Shown here one piece after another: positions 55,094 to 64,000 of a stretch of DNA of 64,000 nt. The DNA is taken from assembly GCF_018882285.1 (NCBI RefSeq), contig NZ_JACVOT010000001.1, forward strand, positions 310,001-374,000. Direction: 5' to 3'. The notes beneath the pieces are model-generated. The model was not told where the DNA came from. It did not search any database and worked only from the letters and a program-made list of their open reading frames with translations. Origin of the DNA: Polynucleobacter sp. AM-26B4. Lineage in GTDB: Bacteria > Pseudomonadota > Gammaproteobacteria > Burkholderiales > Burkholderiaceae. The first letter of the stretch is position 1; each line of letters starts with the position of its first letter. The position numbers and the translations under genes were made by a program.

Positions 55094-56011
55094 TTAAGCT
55101 GGAAAAACGCCTGTTGATAGATAGCGGTCACCGCGGTCACAGACAATGAATACGATCGTGGCGTTTTCAATTCTCTCCGCAACTCTCAAAGCCACGACCA
55201 AAGCCCCTGCTGCTGAAATGCCGCAAAAGATACCCTCTTCCCTTGCCAAGCGACGCGCCATGTCTTCAGCCGCAGCTTGACTCACGTATTCAATGCGATC
55301 AACCTTTGCATCAGCATAGATTTTAGGAATGTATTCAGGAGACCACTTACGAATACCAGGTATTTGTGAACCATCTTCCGGTTGAGCTCCGATGATTTGA
55401 ATATTTGCGTTCTTCTCTTTGAGATAGACTGAAACACCAGTGATTGTTCCAGTGGTGCCCATCGCTGAAATAAAGTGTGTCACCTGACCTTGAGTATCTT
55501 CCCAAATCTCAGGGCCAGTTGATTCAATATGAGCCTTGGGATTATCTTTATTGCCAAACTGATCAAGAATTTTCCCCTTGCCATCTTTTTGTAATTGCTC
55601 AGCGTAATCTCTCGCATACTCCATGCCGCCTGTGGCCGGAGTCAAGATTAATTCAGCGCCGTAGGCTGCCATACTTTGGCGGCGCTCAATACTTTGATTT
55701 TCAGGCATCACCAAAATCATCTTGTAACCCAAGATCGCTGCAACCATGGCCAAAGCAATGCCAGTGTTACCACTGGTTGCTTCAATCAGGGTATCGCCAG
55801 GACTGATATCGCCACGCTCTTCTGCACGCATGAACATGGATAAAGCTGGTCGATCTTTGACCGAACCAGCTGGATTATTACCCTCTAACTTGCCCAAAAT
55901 AACGTTATTTCGTTCTGCATTGCCTGCTCCAGGTATACGCTGTAAACGCACCAATGGTGTATGGCCAACAGTTTGGGCAATGGTCGGATAGTTTGGACGT
56001 GAAGTAGACAT
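55094..56011 (-). CDS. cysM: Cysteine synthase B
   Basis: PLP-dependent O-acetylserine sulfhydrylase, 305 residues, the CysM type able to use thiosulfate in characterised homologues. The PLP lysine is K52 in GNNPAGSVKDRPALSM; EATSGNTGIALAM near 79 binds the substrate carboxylate; MGTTGTITGV near 190 holds the PLP phosphate loop. A promoter and a pair of inverted 9-bp repeats lie upstream. Its co-occurrence with a sulfur transporter pair in the window may be chance. Confidence 0.95.
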   Translation of the reverse strand: MSTSRPNYPTIAQTVGHTPLVRLQRIPGAGNAERNNVILGKLEGNNPAGSVKDRPALSMFMRAEERGDISPGDTLIEATSGNTGIALAMVAAILGYKMILVMPENQSIERRQSMAAYGAELILTPATGGMEYARDYAEQLQKDGKGKILDQFGNKDNPKAHIESTGPEIWEDTQGQVTHFISAMGTTGTITGVSVYLKEKNANIQIIGAQPEDGSQIPGIRKWSPEYIPKIYADAKVDRIEYVSQAAAEDMARRLAREEGIFCGISAAGALVVALRVAERIENATIVFIVCDRGDRYLSTGVFPA

Positions 56012-56054
56012 ATGACCCCTATCTTAATGTATTTTGAACAAGGTCATATGCCAA
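56009..56054 (-). promoter_or_regulatory. cysM promoter with two inverted 9-bp sites
   Basis: Minus-strand TTGGCA (56049-56054) and TACATT (56026-56031), spacer 17 bp, form a candidate promoter. CATATGACC (56009-56017) and its exact inverse GGTCATATG (56042-56050) flank the -10; one site overlaps the -35 and the other the start codon. The site pair looks like a repressor arrangement, but the short leader this promoter would give is a difficulty. Confidence 0.4.
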
Positions 56055-56074
56055 TTACTTATAAGCTTATAGGC

Positions 56075-56569
56075 TTAGGAAGCTTCTCTACCTTTCTGAT
56101 TATTTTGCTTACCTTCCTTTGTGTCTTCTTTAGCTTTTCTACTTTGCTTCGCTGTTTTTTCTGAACCGGCTTTTTCTGACTTCGCTTTTTTGGCGCCTTC
56201 TTTTTCTTTATCAGCGGCTCTTTTAGAAGATGTCTCTTTGGCTTTGCTTGTGGGCTTATCCTTGCCCGCCCCTGCAACAGTTTTATTGTTGATGGTTAAA
56301 CCATTTTGCATCAAGCGTTCAACAGTTTTTTTTCCAATCCCTTTAACGCGGGTATGAAGATCAGCCGAATCTTTGAATGGGCCATTCTTTTTTCGCTCAA
56401 GCAAGATAGCCTTTGCTTTAGATGGCCCCAAGCCACGCACGGACTCTAGTGCCGCTTGATCAGCAGAATTGATTTCCACCTTAGCGAAAGCATGACCGCT
56501 CAATAAAAATAGGCCCACAAAAGCTGCCATGATGAAATTGATGATTGGTTGAAATACTTTTAAAAACAT
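56075..56569 (-). CDS. ComEA-like helix-hairpin-helix protein with long Lys-rich tail
   Basis: A secreted or membrane-anchored protein of 164 residues. A signal/anchor helix is at about 8-28 (INFIMAAFVGLFLLSGHAFA). The ComEA-type double helix-hairpin-helix is at about 31-95 (VEINSADQAALESVRGLGPSKA, then VKGIGKKTVERL). The C-terminal 65 residues are almost wholly Lys, Ala, Glu, Ser and Thr. ComEA binds incoming DNA during natural transformation; whether this copy serves that role is unknown. AAAGGAG is well placed before the ATG. Confidence 0.8.
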   Translation of the reverse strand: MFLKVFQPIINFIMAAFVGLFLLSGHAFAKVEINSADQAALESVRGLGPSKAKAILLERKKNGPFKDSADLHTRVKGIGKKTVERLMQNGLTINNKTVAGAGKDKPTSKAKETSSKRAADKEKEGAKKAKSEKAGSEKTAKQSRKAKEDTKEGKQNNQKGREAS

Positions 56570-56585
56570 TCAGACTCCTTTAAAG

Positions 56586-56615
56586 AAAAAGCCCCATCGA
56601 TTGATGGAGCTTTTT
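56586..56615. terminator. Terminator downstream of hldD
   Basis: The symmetric structure AAAAAGC-CC-CATC, loop GATT, GATG-GA-GCTTTTT ends in T tracts on both strands. It is a bidirectional-type intrinsic terminator between hldD and the ComEA-like gene. Confidence 0.7.
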
Positions 56616-56657
56616 CATAACGAGTCGACCAAGCAGTGGTTGACGCTTTTTTAGTGC

Positions 56658-57677
56658 TTACATGGGCTGCGCAAGAAAATCAGAATTGTCTGACAACCAC
56701 GTCATGTATTTGCTGACACCCTGCTCAACCGTTAGGAAGTCTTCTTTGTAGCCTGCAGCCCTCAAATTTGTTAAATCAGCTTGGGTGAATGACTGGTACT
56801 TGCCTTTCAGGGCCTCTGGGAATGGCACGTACTCAAGCAATCTCTCATCAACCAAATCAGACAAAGATAGTTCGGCGTGTCCATGGATTTTTCTCAACGA
56901 GTTGATCACTGATTTGGCCACATCATTGAATGGTTGTGCACGTCCAGTGCCCAAATTAAATATGCCGCTTTTTTCTGGGTGATCATGGAAAAATAAATTC
57001 ACTTTGACCACATCTTCTACAGAGACAAAGTCTCTCTTTTGCTCACCTTCTTTGTAGCCATCGTATTCACCGAATAATTTAACCAAATTGGCTTCCATGA
57101 ATTGGTGATAGTGATGGAAAGCCACTGAGGCCATGCGCCCCTTGTGTGATTCTCTAGGGCCATAAACGTTAAAGTACCTAAATCCAACCACTTGAGCAGT
57201 GGTGGCTTCATCTTGTAATCGCTGGCGTACAACTTGATCAAATAAGAACTTAGAGTAGCCATAGACATTCAGTGGCTTCTCAAATTGACGATCTTCTTTG
57301 AATACATCAGAACCACCATAAGTGGCCGCAGATGAGGCATACAAAAAAGGCACGTGATGTTCGGTGCAAATATCCAATAAATCAATTGAATAACGGTAGT
57401 TATTCGCCATCATGTATTGACCATCAGTTTCCATGGTGTCGGAACAAGCACCCTCATGAAACACGGCTGTAACCTTGCCGAAATGACCCTTGGAAAAAGC
57501 TGATAAAAATTCAGATTTATCGAAATAATCAGCAATTTCTAAATCAGCCAAATTGCGGTATTTATCAGCTGGGTTTAATTCATCGACAGCAATGATATTT
57601 TTAATGCCTCGGGCATTCAAACCTTGAATGATATTTGCGCCAACAAATCCTGCTGCGCCAGTCACAATGTATGTCAT
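56658..57677 (-). CDS. hldD: ADP-L-glycero-D-manno-heptose 6-epimerase
   Basis: Final step of ADP-heptose synthesis for the lipopolysaccharide inner core; 339 residues (gene also called rfaD). The Rossmann motif is [12 protein letters not shown] near residue 5. The extended SDR signature is complete: serine in [11 protein letters not shown] near 116, then [10 protein letters not shown] with Tyr and Lys near 141-145. It overlaps the hldE stop by four bases (ATGA), so translation is coupled with the previous pathway enzyme. Confidence 0.97.
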   Translation of the reverse strand: MTYIVTGAAGFVGANIIQGLNARGIKNIIAVDELNPADKYRNLADLEIADYFDKSEFLSAFSKGHFGKVTAVFHEGACSDTMETDGQYMMANNYRYSIDLLDICTEHHVPFLYASSAATYGGSDVFKEDRQFEKPLNVYGYSKFLFDQVVRQRLQDEATTAQVVGFRYFNVYGPRESHKGRMASVAFHHYHQFMEANLVKLFGEYDGYKEGEQKRDFVSVEDVVKVNLFFHDHPEKSGIFNLGTGRAQPFNDVAKSVINSLRKIHGHAELSLSDLVDERLLEYVPFPEALKGKYQSFTQADLTNLRAAGYKEDFLTVEQGVSKYMTWLSDNSDFLAQPM

Positions 57678-58615
57678 TGCAATTCCTCTAATGAAACAGT
57701 TGCCGTACCCAATTTACCCACCACAATACCACCAGCCTTATTGGCCAAATTCATGGCCTTACCCGGCGCCCAGCCTGCAGCTAATGCAACCGCCATGGTG
57801 GCGATTACTGTATCACCCGCACCAGAGACATCAAAAACTTCCCTAGCTTGAGCCTTGACGTGCTCCACACCATTGGCAGTGAATAAACTCATACCCTCTT
57901 CAGAGCGAGTCAAAAGTAAGGCATCCAGCTTTAATGTTTCTCTCAATGATTGTGCTTTTTTCGTCAAATCAGCTTCATCCTTCCAGCGCCCCACGACTTC
58001 ACGAAGTTCTGAGCGATTAGGCGTGATCATTGATGCTGATTGGTACTTGCTATAGTCATCTCCCTTAGGGTCGACCAGCACAAACTTGCCAGCAGCTTTT
58101 GCAGCAGCAATCATTTGGGTGACATGAGTTAATCCGCCCTTACCGTAATCAGAGAAGATCACTGCATCCACTTCATTTAGCAAAGATTTGAAATGTTCCA
58201 ACTTACTCAATAATGCTTCATGAGTTGGCGCTTTTTCAAAATCCAAACGAATCAACTGTTGTTGACGAGCAACCACTCTTAATTTGACCGTAGTTCTTAA
58301 GCTGGGATCGCGCTGCAAATAACTTTTAACACCTTGCTCTTGTAACAAGCGCTCAACCACTTTACCAGGCTCATCATCGCCAACAACACCCAATATTGAA
58401 ATTTGCGCACCGACACTCGCAGCATTTCTGGCAACGTTTGCAGCACCACCCAAGCGTTCGTCTTCTTTACTCACCAAAACCACTGGCACAGGAGCTTCCG
58501 GAGAAATTCTTTCAGTATCTCCAAACCAATAACGATCTAACATGACATCGCCCACAATCAATAAGCGAGCCTTTTTAAATGCTTGAATATCTGATGAAGA
58601 AAGTTGAATGTCCAT
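57674..58615 (-). CDS. hldA: D-glycero-beta-D-manno-heptose-7-phosphate kinase (kinase part of HldE)
   Basis: PfkB-family sugar kinase, 313 residues. N-terminal [14 protein letters not shown] near 20, [15 protein letters not shown] near 56, and the PfkB motif [17 protein letters not shown] near 265 are present. It lacks the C-terminal nucleotidyltransferase domain fused to it in Escherichia coli HldE, so HldA/RfaE1-type is a better label; the ADP-transferase must be encoded elsewhere. It pairs with hldD. Confidence 0.93.
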   Translation of the reverse strand: MDIQLSSSDIQAFKKARLLIVGDVMLDRYWFGDTERISPEAPVPVVLVSKEDERLGGAANVARNAASVGAQISILGVVGDDEPGKVVERLLQEQGVKSYLQRDPSLRTTVKLRVVARQQQLIRLDFEKAPTHEALLSKLEHFKSLLNEVDAVIFSDYGKGGLTHVTQMIAAAKAAGKFVLVDPKGDDYSKYQSASMITPNRSELREVVGRWKDEADLTKKAQSLRETLKLDALLLTRSEEGMSLFTANGVEHVKAQAREVFDVSGAGDTVIATMAVALAAGWAPGKAMNLANKAGGIVVGKLGTATVSLEELQ

Positions 58616-58681
58616 GGCGATTAATTTTCTTTTAAATGTTTTGGGTCTTTTGGCTATTTATATTGAATCAATATAACAGGC

Positions 58682-59896
58682 TCACATGGATGGGCCGGAA
58701 GGTGCGGCACCTTCACCACGCCTTGGAGAATAGGCTTCCCAATGATTGCACCCTGGGCACTGCCAATAAAAACGTTTGGCTCTGAATCCACAATTACCGC
58801 AGGTATAGCGAGCCAATGTATTGGTTCTTTGTTTCAATAAATCCAAGGATGCCTTAAATTCTTGAGCCGCTTTGGTATCTTGCGCCACTTCAGCCATGGT
58901 CAAGCGAGCCTGAGCTCTTAGGGCCATAGCAGTCAAACTTGGTGTGTGGCGCATCACTTCTGTCATCAAAGTTTCGGCCTGGGGCACTCCGCGCAAAGTC
59001 ATCACATGTTTAAAGGTGATATCTAAAAGCTCTCCACCAGCTTGAGTTTCCAATGTATCAACAAGCACTTGGAGACCTTCTTCAACCTTACCGAGCACTT
59101 GGTGAACGTTGATCCAACGATTGGCCAATAAATGTAGGTAGGCTGGGTGATTTTTTGCAATCAATGACCAAGCCTCAACTGCTTGAGTGAGTTGGTTTTG
59201 TGCCACCAGACAATCGCCTTGCAAAATAATCGCACGTGGATGATTGGGTGAGCTTTGCATCGCTAATTCAACATGCTTTGCGGCAACAGCAAGATCTTTG
59301 CGGCGCAATGCCTCATCAGCCAACTCACAATGAAAATGAGCGATTTCTTTCTTACGACCCTTGTTTTGTAATACCTCTAGTTCTTGAGATGCCACGATGG
59401 CTTTGGCCCAGTCTTTTTCAACTTGGTACATCTCAAGAAGACTTTCTTTAGCAGGAATGCCAAATTTGCTCTGAGGGCTGACGCGATTCAAAGAGGTTTC
59501 TGCGCGGTCCAATAAACCTGCTCTTAAAAAGTCACGACCTAATTCATAAGCCGCATGGTCACGATGCCTTGATGGCAAATCATCTCTGTTGGCCAAGTGT
59601 TGATGAACACGAATAGCGCGCTCAGTTTCACCACGCCTTCTGAACAGACTGCCCAATGCAAAATGTAATTCAGTGGTCTCAGGGTCTAACTGGGCAATTT
59701 GGACGAGCGCATCAATCGCTTTATCAGGCTCCTCATTGAGCAAAAGATTCAAACCTTTGAAGGTTGACTTCTGCTGAGCCAAACGCTCGATTTCATTTTC
59801 ACGCTTTTCTAAACGCATGTCCCAGCGCGCACCCACCCAACCCAAAGCAAAAATAATTGGGAGGGCGAATAACCACCAGGTTTCTATCTGCAACAC
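58682..59896 (-). CDS. lapB: Lipopolysaccharide assembly protein B
   Basis: Regulator of LpxC turnover (YciM), 404 residues. The start is GTG at 59894-59896. One N-terminal membrane helix (about 6-22) is followed by TPR helices from about 45 to 350 and a C-terminal rubredoxin-like zinc domain CGNCGFRAKRFYWQCPGC, which is essential in Escherichia coli. It lies 3 bp after lapA, the conserved lapA-lapB pair. Confidence 0.95.
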   Translation of the reverse strand: MLQIETWWLFALPIIFALGWVGARWDMRLEKRENEIERLAQQKSTFKGLNLLLNEEPDKAIDALVQIAQLDPETTELHFALGSLFRRRGETERAIRVHQHLANRDDLPSRHRDHAAYELGRDFLRAGLLDRAETSLNRVSPQSKFGIPAKESLLEMYQVEKDWAKAIVASQELEVLQNKGRKKEIAHFHCELADEALRRKDLAVAAKHVELAMQSSPNHPRAIILQGDCLVAQNQLTQAVEAWSLIAKNHPAYLHLLANRWINVHQVLGKVEEGLQVLVDTLETQAGGELLDITFKHVMTLRGVPQAETLMTEVMRHTPSLTAMALRAQARLTMAEVAQDTKAAQEFKASLDLLKQRTNTLARYTCGNCGFRAKRFYWQCPGCNHWEAYSPRRGEGAAPSGPSM

Positions 59897-59899
59897 GAT

Positions 59900-60139
59900 T
59901 TATCTACGATCTTGTTGTAAACGGCGAAGCGTCAAACCACTGAGCAAAGTCAGCAAGATGCCCGCTATGAATGCGATGAATAAAACAAGTATCAATGGAA
60001 CATCCCAATGGATACCTGGAATTAGATGGAAATTAACTTGATGTGTATTGCCAAGTGCTAGCAATACTAAAAATATGAAAATAAGGATTCTGCCAATGAT
60101 CCGCAATGCTCTGAATGCGGCATTCAGAAAAGCGGTCAT
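59900..60139 (-). CDS. lapA: Lipopolysaccharide assembly protein A (DUF1049)
   Basis: A 79-residue inner-membrane protein with two hydrophobic helices (about 11-30 and 42-66), the second followed by a polar coiled tail ([11 protein letters not shown]). Length and layout match LapA, partner of LapB. Its ATG overlaps the ihfB stop by four bases, tying LPS-assembly control to the ihfB message. Confidence 0.92.
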   Translation of the reverse strand: MTAFLNAAFRALRIIGRILIFIFLVLLALGNTHQVNFHLIPGIHWDVPLILVLFIAFIAGILLTLLSGLTLRRLQQDRR

Positions 60140-60471
60140 TCTTTAGAGTCGTCTTTCTTAGGGAAATCAACCCTCTCACGCAACTCTTTGCCTGGCTTAA
60201 AGTGTGGCACATGCTTAGCAGGAACCATCACAGCTTCACCAGATTTAGGGTTTCGTCCTTGACGTGGTGGACGGTGGTGCATCACAAAACTGCCAAAGCC
60301 ACGTAACTCAATCCGTTTGCCTTCAGCCAATGCTTGTGACATGGTGTCGAGCAATGTCTTAACGGCCAACTCTACATCCCGCGGCAATAGCTGTGGGAAT
60401 GCCTGAGCCAATCGCTCTACCAATTCTGATCGGGTGATTGTGGATGAATCACTGCGTTCTAAATCGTCCAT
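60136..60471 (-). CDS. ihfB: Integration host factor subunit beta
   Basis: DNA-bending protein, 111 residues (family usual about 95, with a slightly longer N- and C-terminus here). The IHF/HU fold is clear: [14 protein letters not shown], then [29 protein letters not shown] with the DNA-intercalating proline and the arm. The gene lies downstream of rpsA by 89 bp, as in many proteobacteria. Confidence 0.96.
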   Translation of the reverse strand: MDDLERSDSSTITRSELVERLAQAFPQLLPRDVELAVKTLLDTMSQALAEGKRIELRGFGSFVMHHRPPRQGRNPKSGEAVMVPAKHVPHFKPGKELRERVDFPKKDDSKE

Positions 60472-60504
60472 AACTCAACAATATTCTTTTTTATTGGTTT
60501 TGAG

Positions 60505-60533
60505 AATCCCCACCCTTAAAAAGAGCGGGGATT
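60505..60533. repeat. Hairpin between rpsA and ihfB
   Basis: AATCCCC (60505-60511) and GGGGATT (60527-60533) pair perfectly around a 15-nt loop. On the minus strand there is no following T tract, so it looks more like a processing or attenuating hairpin than a full terminator. Confidence 0.4.
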
Positions 60534-60560
60534 TTCCGTTACATTACACCAAAGTAGTTA

Positions 60561-62237
60561 TTAGCTACCTTGATTGTCCATCTTAGCTTTTAGCAATGCA
60601 CCAAGATTCGTGGTACCTGCACTAGCTTCGTTCTGCAACTTACTCATGGTCTGTTGCTGATCGGCGCTGTCTTTAGCTTTGATAGACAAATTGATACTGC
60701 GTGACTTGCGGTCAATATTGATGATCATTGCATTCACAGCGTCACCTTCTTTTAGCAAGTTACGGGCATCTTCAACGCGATCTGTTGAGATTTCAGAAGC
60801 GCGCAAATAGCCTTCAACTTCGTCTGCCAACAAAATCACAGCGCCCTTAGCATCAACACTCTTCACAGTACCGTCAACGATGCTGCCTTTGTCGCTGGTT
60901 GATGTGTAGTTATTGAATGGGTCGCCAGACATCTGCTTGATGCCCAATGAGATACGCTCTTTTTCAACGTCGATAGCCAAAACAACTGTCTCAACTTCGT
61001 CACCTTTTTTGTACTTGCGAACAGCTTCTTCGCCAGTCTCTTGCCATGACAAATCTGATAAGTGAACTAGACCATCGATACCACCTGGCAAGCCAATGAA
61101 CACGCCGAAGTCAGTGATTGACTTGATCGCGCCAGTTAGCTTCTCACCTTTTTGGTGTGCACGAGCAAACTCATCCCATGGATTTGGTTTGCATTGCTTC
61201 ATACCCAAGCTGATACGACGCTTGTCTTCATCAATGTCAAGAACCATGACTTCAACTTCAACGCCCAACTGAACAACTTTGCTTGGCGCAACGTTCTTGT
61301 TTGTCCAATCCATTTCAGAAACGTGTACCAAACCTTCGATACCAGTTTCAATCTCAACGAATGAACCGTAGTCAGTCAAGTTAGTGACCTTACCGAACAA
61401 ACGTGTGTTTGGTGGGTAACGACGTGCGATACCTACCCATGGATCATCGCCTAATTGCTTGATGCCCAATGACACACGGTTTTTATCTTGATCGTACTTA
61501 AGAATTTTTGCTGTTACTTCTTGACCAACAGTCAACATCTCGCTCGGGTGACGAACACGACGCCATGCCAAGTCAGTAATGTGTAACAAGCCGTCAACAC
61601 CACCAAGATCCACGAACGCGCCGTAGTCAGTGATGTTCTTAACGATACCTTGAACCACAGTACCTTCTTTAAGATTTTGAAGCAACTTAGCGCGCTCTTC
61701 ACCTTGGCTAGCTTCAACCACTGCGCGACGAGACAACACCACGTTATTACGCTTACGATCAAGCTTAATAACTTTGAATTCCATTGTTTTGCCTTCGTAT
61801 GGAGATGTGTCCTTGATAGGACGCGTATCCAACAAAGAACCTGGCAAGAAGGCACGAATACCATTCACCATCACAGTCAAACCACCTTTTACTTTGCCTG
61901 TTACAGCACCAGTAACGAGTTCGCCTTGTTCCAAGGCCTTCTCTAGGTTCAACCAAGAAGCTAAACGCTTCGCTTTGTCACGTGACAACACTGTGTCGCC
62001 GTAACCGTTTTCTAGAGCGTCAATCGCTACAGAAACGAAATCGCCTGGTTGAACTTCAACTTCACCTTGATCGTTAAGGAATTCCTCAACAGAGATAAAA
62101 GCTTCAGATTTCAAACCGGCATTTACCACCACGAAGTTGTGATCAATACGCACAACTTCAGCGGAAATAACTTGACCAGCCTTCATATTAGAGCGGGCTA
62201 GGGATTCTTCAAATAGAGCTGCAAAAGATTCAGACAT
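60561..62237 (-). CDS. rpsA: 30S ribosomal protein S1
   Basis: Ribosomal protein that captures mRNA, 558 residues. Six S1 OB-fold repeats are visible; motifs such as [19 protein letters not shown] near 195, [20 protein letters not shown] near 290 and [20 protein letters not shown] near 375 mark repeats three to five. The first two repeats bind the ribosome. The gene lies 109 bp downstream of cmk, a conserved pairing. Confidence 0.98.
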   Translation of the reverse strand: MSESFAALFEESLARSNMKAGQVISAEVVRIDHNFVVVNAGLKSEAFISVEEFLNDQGEVEVQPGDFVSVAIDALENGYGDTVLSRDKAKRLASWLNLEKALEQGELVTGAVTGKVKGGLTVMVNGIRAFLPGSLLDTRPIKDTSPYEGKTMEFKVIKLDRKRNNVVLSRRAVVEASQGEERAKLLQNLKEGTVVQGIVKNITDYGAFVDLGGVDGLLHITDLAWRRVRHPSEMLTVGQEVTAKILKYDQDKNRVSLGIKQLGDDPWVGIARRYPPNTRLFGKVTNLTDYGSFVEIETGIEGLVHVSEMDWTNKNVAPSKVVQLGVEVEVMVLDIDEDKRRISLGMKQCKPNPWDEFARAHQKGEKLTGAIKSITDFGVFIGLPGGIDGLVHLSDLSWQETGEEAVRKYKKGDEVETVVLAIDVEKERISLGIKQMSGDPFNNYTSTSDKGSIVDGTVKSVDAKGAVILLADEVEGYLRASEISTDRVEDARNLLKEGDAVNAMIINIDRKSRSINLSIKAKDSADQQQTMSKLQNEASAGTTNLGALLKAKMDNQGS

Positions 62238-62346
62238 GAGTTTTCACTATAAAGCCGTCAAAAGACTCGACGGGTTAGATTGCACATACCAGTACTCGCG
62301 TGGCAAGGACTGGCTCCTTGTTTTTCTTTGGTGGTCTCGAGCTTTT

Positions 62347-63018
62347 TTAAAAAGCTTGATGCCACTTCAGAACTTGATTCACCGCCTCTTCGATTGTCAT
62401 TGACGTGGTGTCGAGGTGATGAGCCCCTTCCACAGCCTTTAGTGGCGAATTGCTGCGATTTGCATCGCGCGCATCCCGTTCACGTAAATCCTGCAAAAGG
62501 ACTTGAATATTAGCAGAAAAGCCCTTAGCTATCAATTGTTTATAGCGTCTATCAGCTCTTGCCTCAGCGCTGGCAGTCAAAAAGACTTTGGTCACTGCAT
62601 CCGTAAAAATCACGCTTGCCATGTCTCTTCCATCGGCCACCAAACCAGGTTTTTGCCTAAAAGCTCGCTGTCTTGAGATCAAAGCATTTCTGACGCCGGT
62701 ATGAACAGCGACCTCGGAGGCGCGCTTACCCATTTCCTCTTGGCGTATTTGGTCGGTCACATCCTCACCGGCAAGAAAGACTCTATCTCCTTGAAAATTA
62801 ACATTTAAATTTTCAGCAATGGGGATTAAGTCCGCCTCAGAGGCCGTTGAAACACCCACCTTGAAGCTGGCCAAACCAACCAAACGATACAGTGCCCCAC
62901 TGTCCAAATAGTGATATCCCAAGCGCTCAGCCACTAATTGAGCAACCGTTCCCTTACCAGAGGCAGTGGGTCCATCGATCGCAATCACAGGGATAAAAGT
63001 ATTGGGGTTTTGGGTCAT
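62347..63018 (-). CDS. cmk: Cytidylate kinase
   Basis: Phosphorylates CMP and dCMP; 223 residues. The P-loop is [13 protein letters not shown] near residue 15; DSGALYRL and the [10 protein letters not shown] motif, along with [10 protein letters not shown], are family hallmarks. It precedes rpsA as usual. A TATACT element lies upstream at 63065-63070, implying a promoter of its own. The aroA gene that usually precedes it in Burkholderiales is not there. Confidence 0.96.
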   Translation of the reverse strand: MTQNPNTFIPVIAIDGPTASGKGTVAQLVAERLGYHYLDSGALYRLVGLASFKVGVSTASEADLIPIAENLNVNFQGDRVFLAGEDVTDQIRQEEMGKRASEVAVHTGVRNALISRQRAFRQKPGLVADGRDMASVIFTDAVTKVFLTASAEARADRRYKQLIAKGFSANIQVLLQDLRERDARDANRSNSPLKAVEGAHHLDTTSMTIEEAVNQVLKWHQAF

Positions 63019-63064
63019 TTTTGATGATTTTTAGGGTTTTAAGCCAGAGTGGCGACTTTTTATC

Positions 63065-63070
63065 AGTATA
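63065..63070 (-). promoter_or_regulatory. Candidate -10 element of cmk-rpsA
   Basis: Minus-strand TATACT about 47 bp upstream of the cmk ATG. No good -35 hexamer lies at the right distance, so confidence is limited. Confidence 0.3.
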
Positions 63071-63092
63071 AATATTTCTTAATGTGAAATGA

Positions 63093-64000
63093 TCAATGCT
63101 GCAATTTAGCCACAAAATCAGCGATTGATAGGCAAGAAGTGAGTCCTGGAGATTCCATGCCGAGCAAATTAATCAAGCCTGGCACACCATGTTCCTGCTC
63201 AGTCTGTATCAAAAAGTCAGCCGATGGATCTTGAGGCCCGCTGATTTTTGGACGAATTCCGGTGTACGAAGGGTTCACTTCCTTGTTTAGTACGGCTGGG
63301 TAATAGCGAGCAACTGCATCGATGAAACGTTGGCGACGAGAATCATCAAAGGCGTAGTCAACAGAATCTATCCACTCAATGTCAGGGCCGAATCGAACTT
63401 GGCCACCCATGTCCAAAGTGACATGAACACCCAAATACCCATGACCCGCTACTGGATAAATCAAATGCTTGAATGGGCTTTTGCCACTCATCGTGAAGTA
63501 ATGGCCAATCGCATAGTAAGGTTTCGGAATCGCCGACTCTCGAATCCCCTCGATGGATCGTGCGACATCACAGGCATATAAACCAGCAGCATTGATGACC
63601 GTTTTAGCCAATATCAAACTTTGATCAGCATCACCCAATTGAATTTGAATGCCGTTCGATACAGCGCGTCCAGAATCAACCGGTGAATTAACAATGAAAT
63701 TTCCACCGGCGTTTTCAAAATCACCCAACAGTGAGAGCATCAAAGCGTGACTGTCGATGATGCCAGTGCTCGGAGATAACACAGCACCATGAGCATGAAC
63801 CTCTGGCTCCAGCTCATTTAATTCAGCCTTGCTGACATGACGCAAATCATGCACACCATTCACTTGAGCCGCCTGAATATAACTATCTAGTTTGGCCAAC
63901 TCTTCTTCACGACTGGCCACAATCAGCTTGCCGATTTGTTGATGGGGAATTGATCTCTCTTTTGCGTAGGCATACAACATCTGCTTGCCTTGCACACAAT
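63093..64000 (-). CDS. LhgO-like FAD-dependent oxidoreductase, N-terminus beyond window
   Basis: The last about 302 residues of a DAO-family flavoenzyme resembling L-2-hydroxyglutarate dehydrogenase/oxidase; the N-terminal FAD-binding motif lies past the window edge and the frame is open there. Visible features are GKLIVASREEELAKLD, LEPEVHAHGAVLSPSTGIIDSH, TVINAAGLYACDVAR and the C-terminal GLINLLGMESPGLTSCLSIAD, all of this family. The gene ends 75 bp before cmk on the same strand. The substrate is inferred only. Confidence 0.85.
   Translation of the reverse strand, partial: CVQGKQMLYAYAKERSIPHQQIGKLIVASREEELAKLDSYIQAAQVNGVHDLRHVSKAELNELEPEVHAHGAVLSPSTGIIDSHALMLSLLGDFENAGGNFIVNSPVDSGRAVSNGIQIQLGDADQSLILAKTVINAAGLYACDVARSIEGIRESAIPKPYYAIGHYFTMSGKSPFKHLIYPVAGHGYLGVHVTLDMGGQVRFGPDIEWIDSVDYAFDDSRRQRFIDAVARYYPAVLNKEVNPSYTGIRPKISGPQDPSADFLIQTEQEHGVPGLINLLGMESPGLTSCLSIADFVAKLQH

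Noticed and set aside
1..64000. CRISPR array, prophage, insertion sequence or toxin-antitoxin module
   Set aside because: No regularly spaced direct repeats, transposase, integrase or phage structural genes were seen. Only core genes and small unknown proteins are present.

Overview
The window reads as chromosomal core from a small-genome betaproteobacterium of the family Burkholderiaceae, most likely Polynucleobacter or a close relative. I base this on gene order (rpsP-rimM-trmD-rplS; cmk-rpsA-ihfB-lapA-lapB-hldE-hldD; yceD-rpmF-plsX-fabH-fabD-fabG-acpP-fabF; mucD-lepA-lepB-rnc-era-recO-pdxJ-acpS-nagZ), on the EarP/EF-P pair with Arg32, on a GC content that looks to be in the mid-40s percent, and on very tight packing. 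No phage, transposon, CRISPR array, toxin cassette or plasmid gene is visible. No CDS shows a frameshift; only the two genes cut by the window edges are incomplete.

Layout. 1-1600: end of a DsbA-family gene, a small membrane protein, tRNA-Cys and tRNA-Gly, pgsA. 1.6-5.2 kb: uvrC, with divergent earP-efp. 5.5-7.8 kb: a YeeE/YedE-type sulfur transporter pair, a 61-aa protein and an outer-membrane beta-barrel protein. 7.8-15.3 kb: nagZ, acpS, pdxJ, recO, era, rnc, lepB, lepA, all on the minus strand. 15.4-23.5 kb: mucD, the fatty-acid synthesis cluster, plsX, rpmF and yceD. 23.5-28.4 kb: maf and an RsmI-like methylase on plus; sppA, a HAD phosphatase, an FAH-family enzyme and rluC on minus. 28.4-34.2 kb: rne with a long leader, moaA, moeA and a small membrane protein. 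34.2-39.4 kb: a 2-hydroxyacid dehydrogenase, fdxA, ferredoxin reductase, and divergent FbpB/FbpC-like iron transporter genes. 39.4-48.5 kb: thyA, folA, pmbA, mogA, an AEC transporter, orn, a Ste24-type protease, rsgA, a CobD/CbiB homologue and a Nudix hydrolase. 48.6-50.7 kb: rplS, trmD, rimM, rpsP. 50.8-56.6 kb: a META lipoprotein, a membrane protein, etfA/etfB, mltB, cysM and a ComEA-like protein. 56.6-63 kb: hldD, hldE, lapB, lapA, ihfB, rpsA, cmk. The window ends inside an LhgO-like oxidoreductase.

The genes form functional blocks: translation (rpsP operon, rpsA, efp, era, rsgA), envelope (hldDE, lapAB, fatty-acid genes, mucD, mltB, nagZ), RNA decay (rne, orn, rnc), molybdenum cofactor (moaA, moeA, mogA) and folate/thymidylate (thyA-folA).

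I did not find a clearly new multi-gene system. The most interesting signals lie between genes: perfect inverted repeats at several promoters (sulfur transporter, cysM, the 105-aa membrane protein, orn/Ste24 gap), a terminator-like hairpin between two tRNAs, a DnaA-box-like pair in a convergent gap, divergent genes whose start codons touch or nearly touch, an FbpB/FbpC pair without a visible binding protein, and the absence of rpoE-rseA-rseB from its usual place between fabF and mucD.
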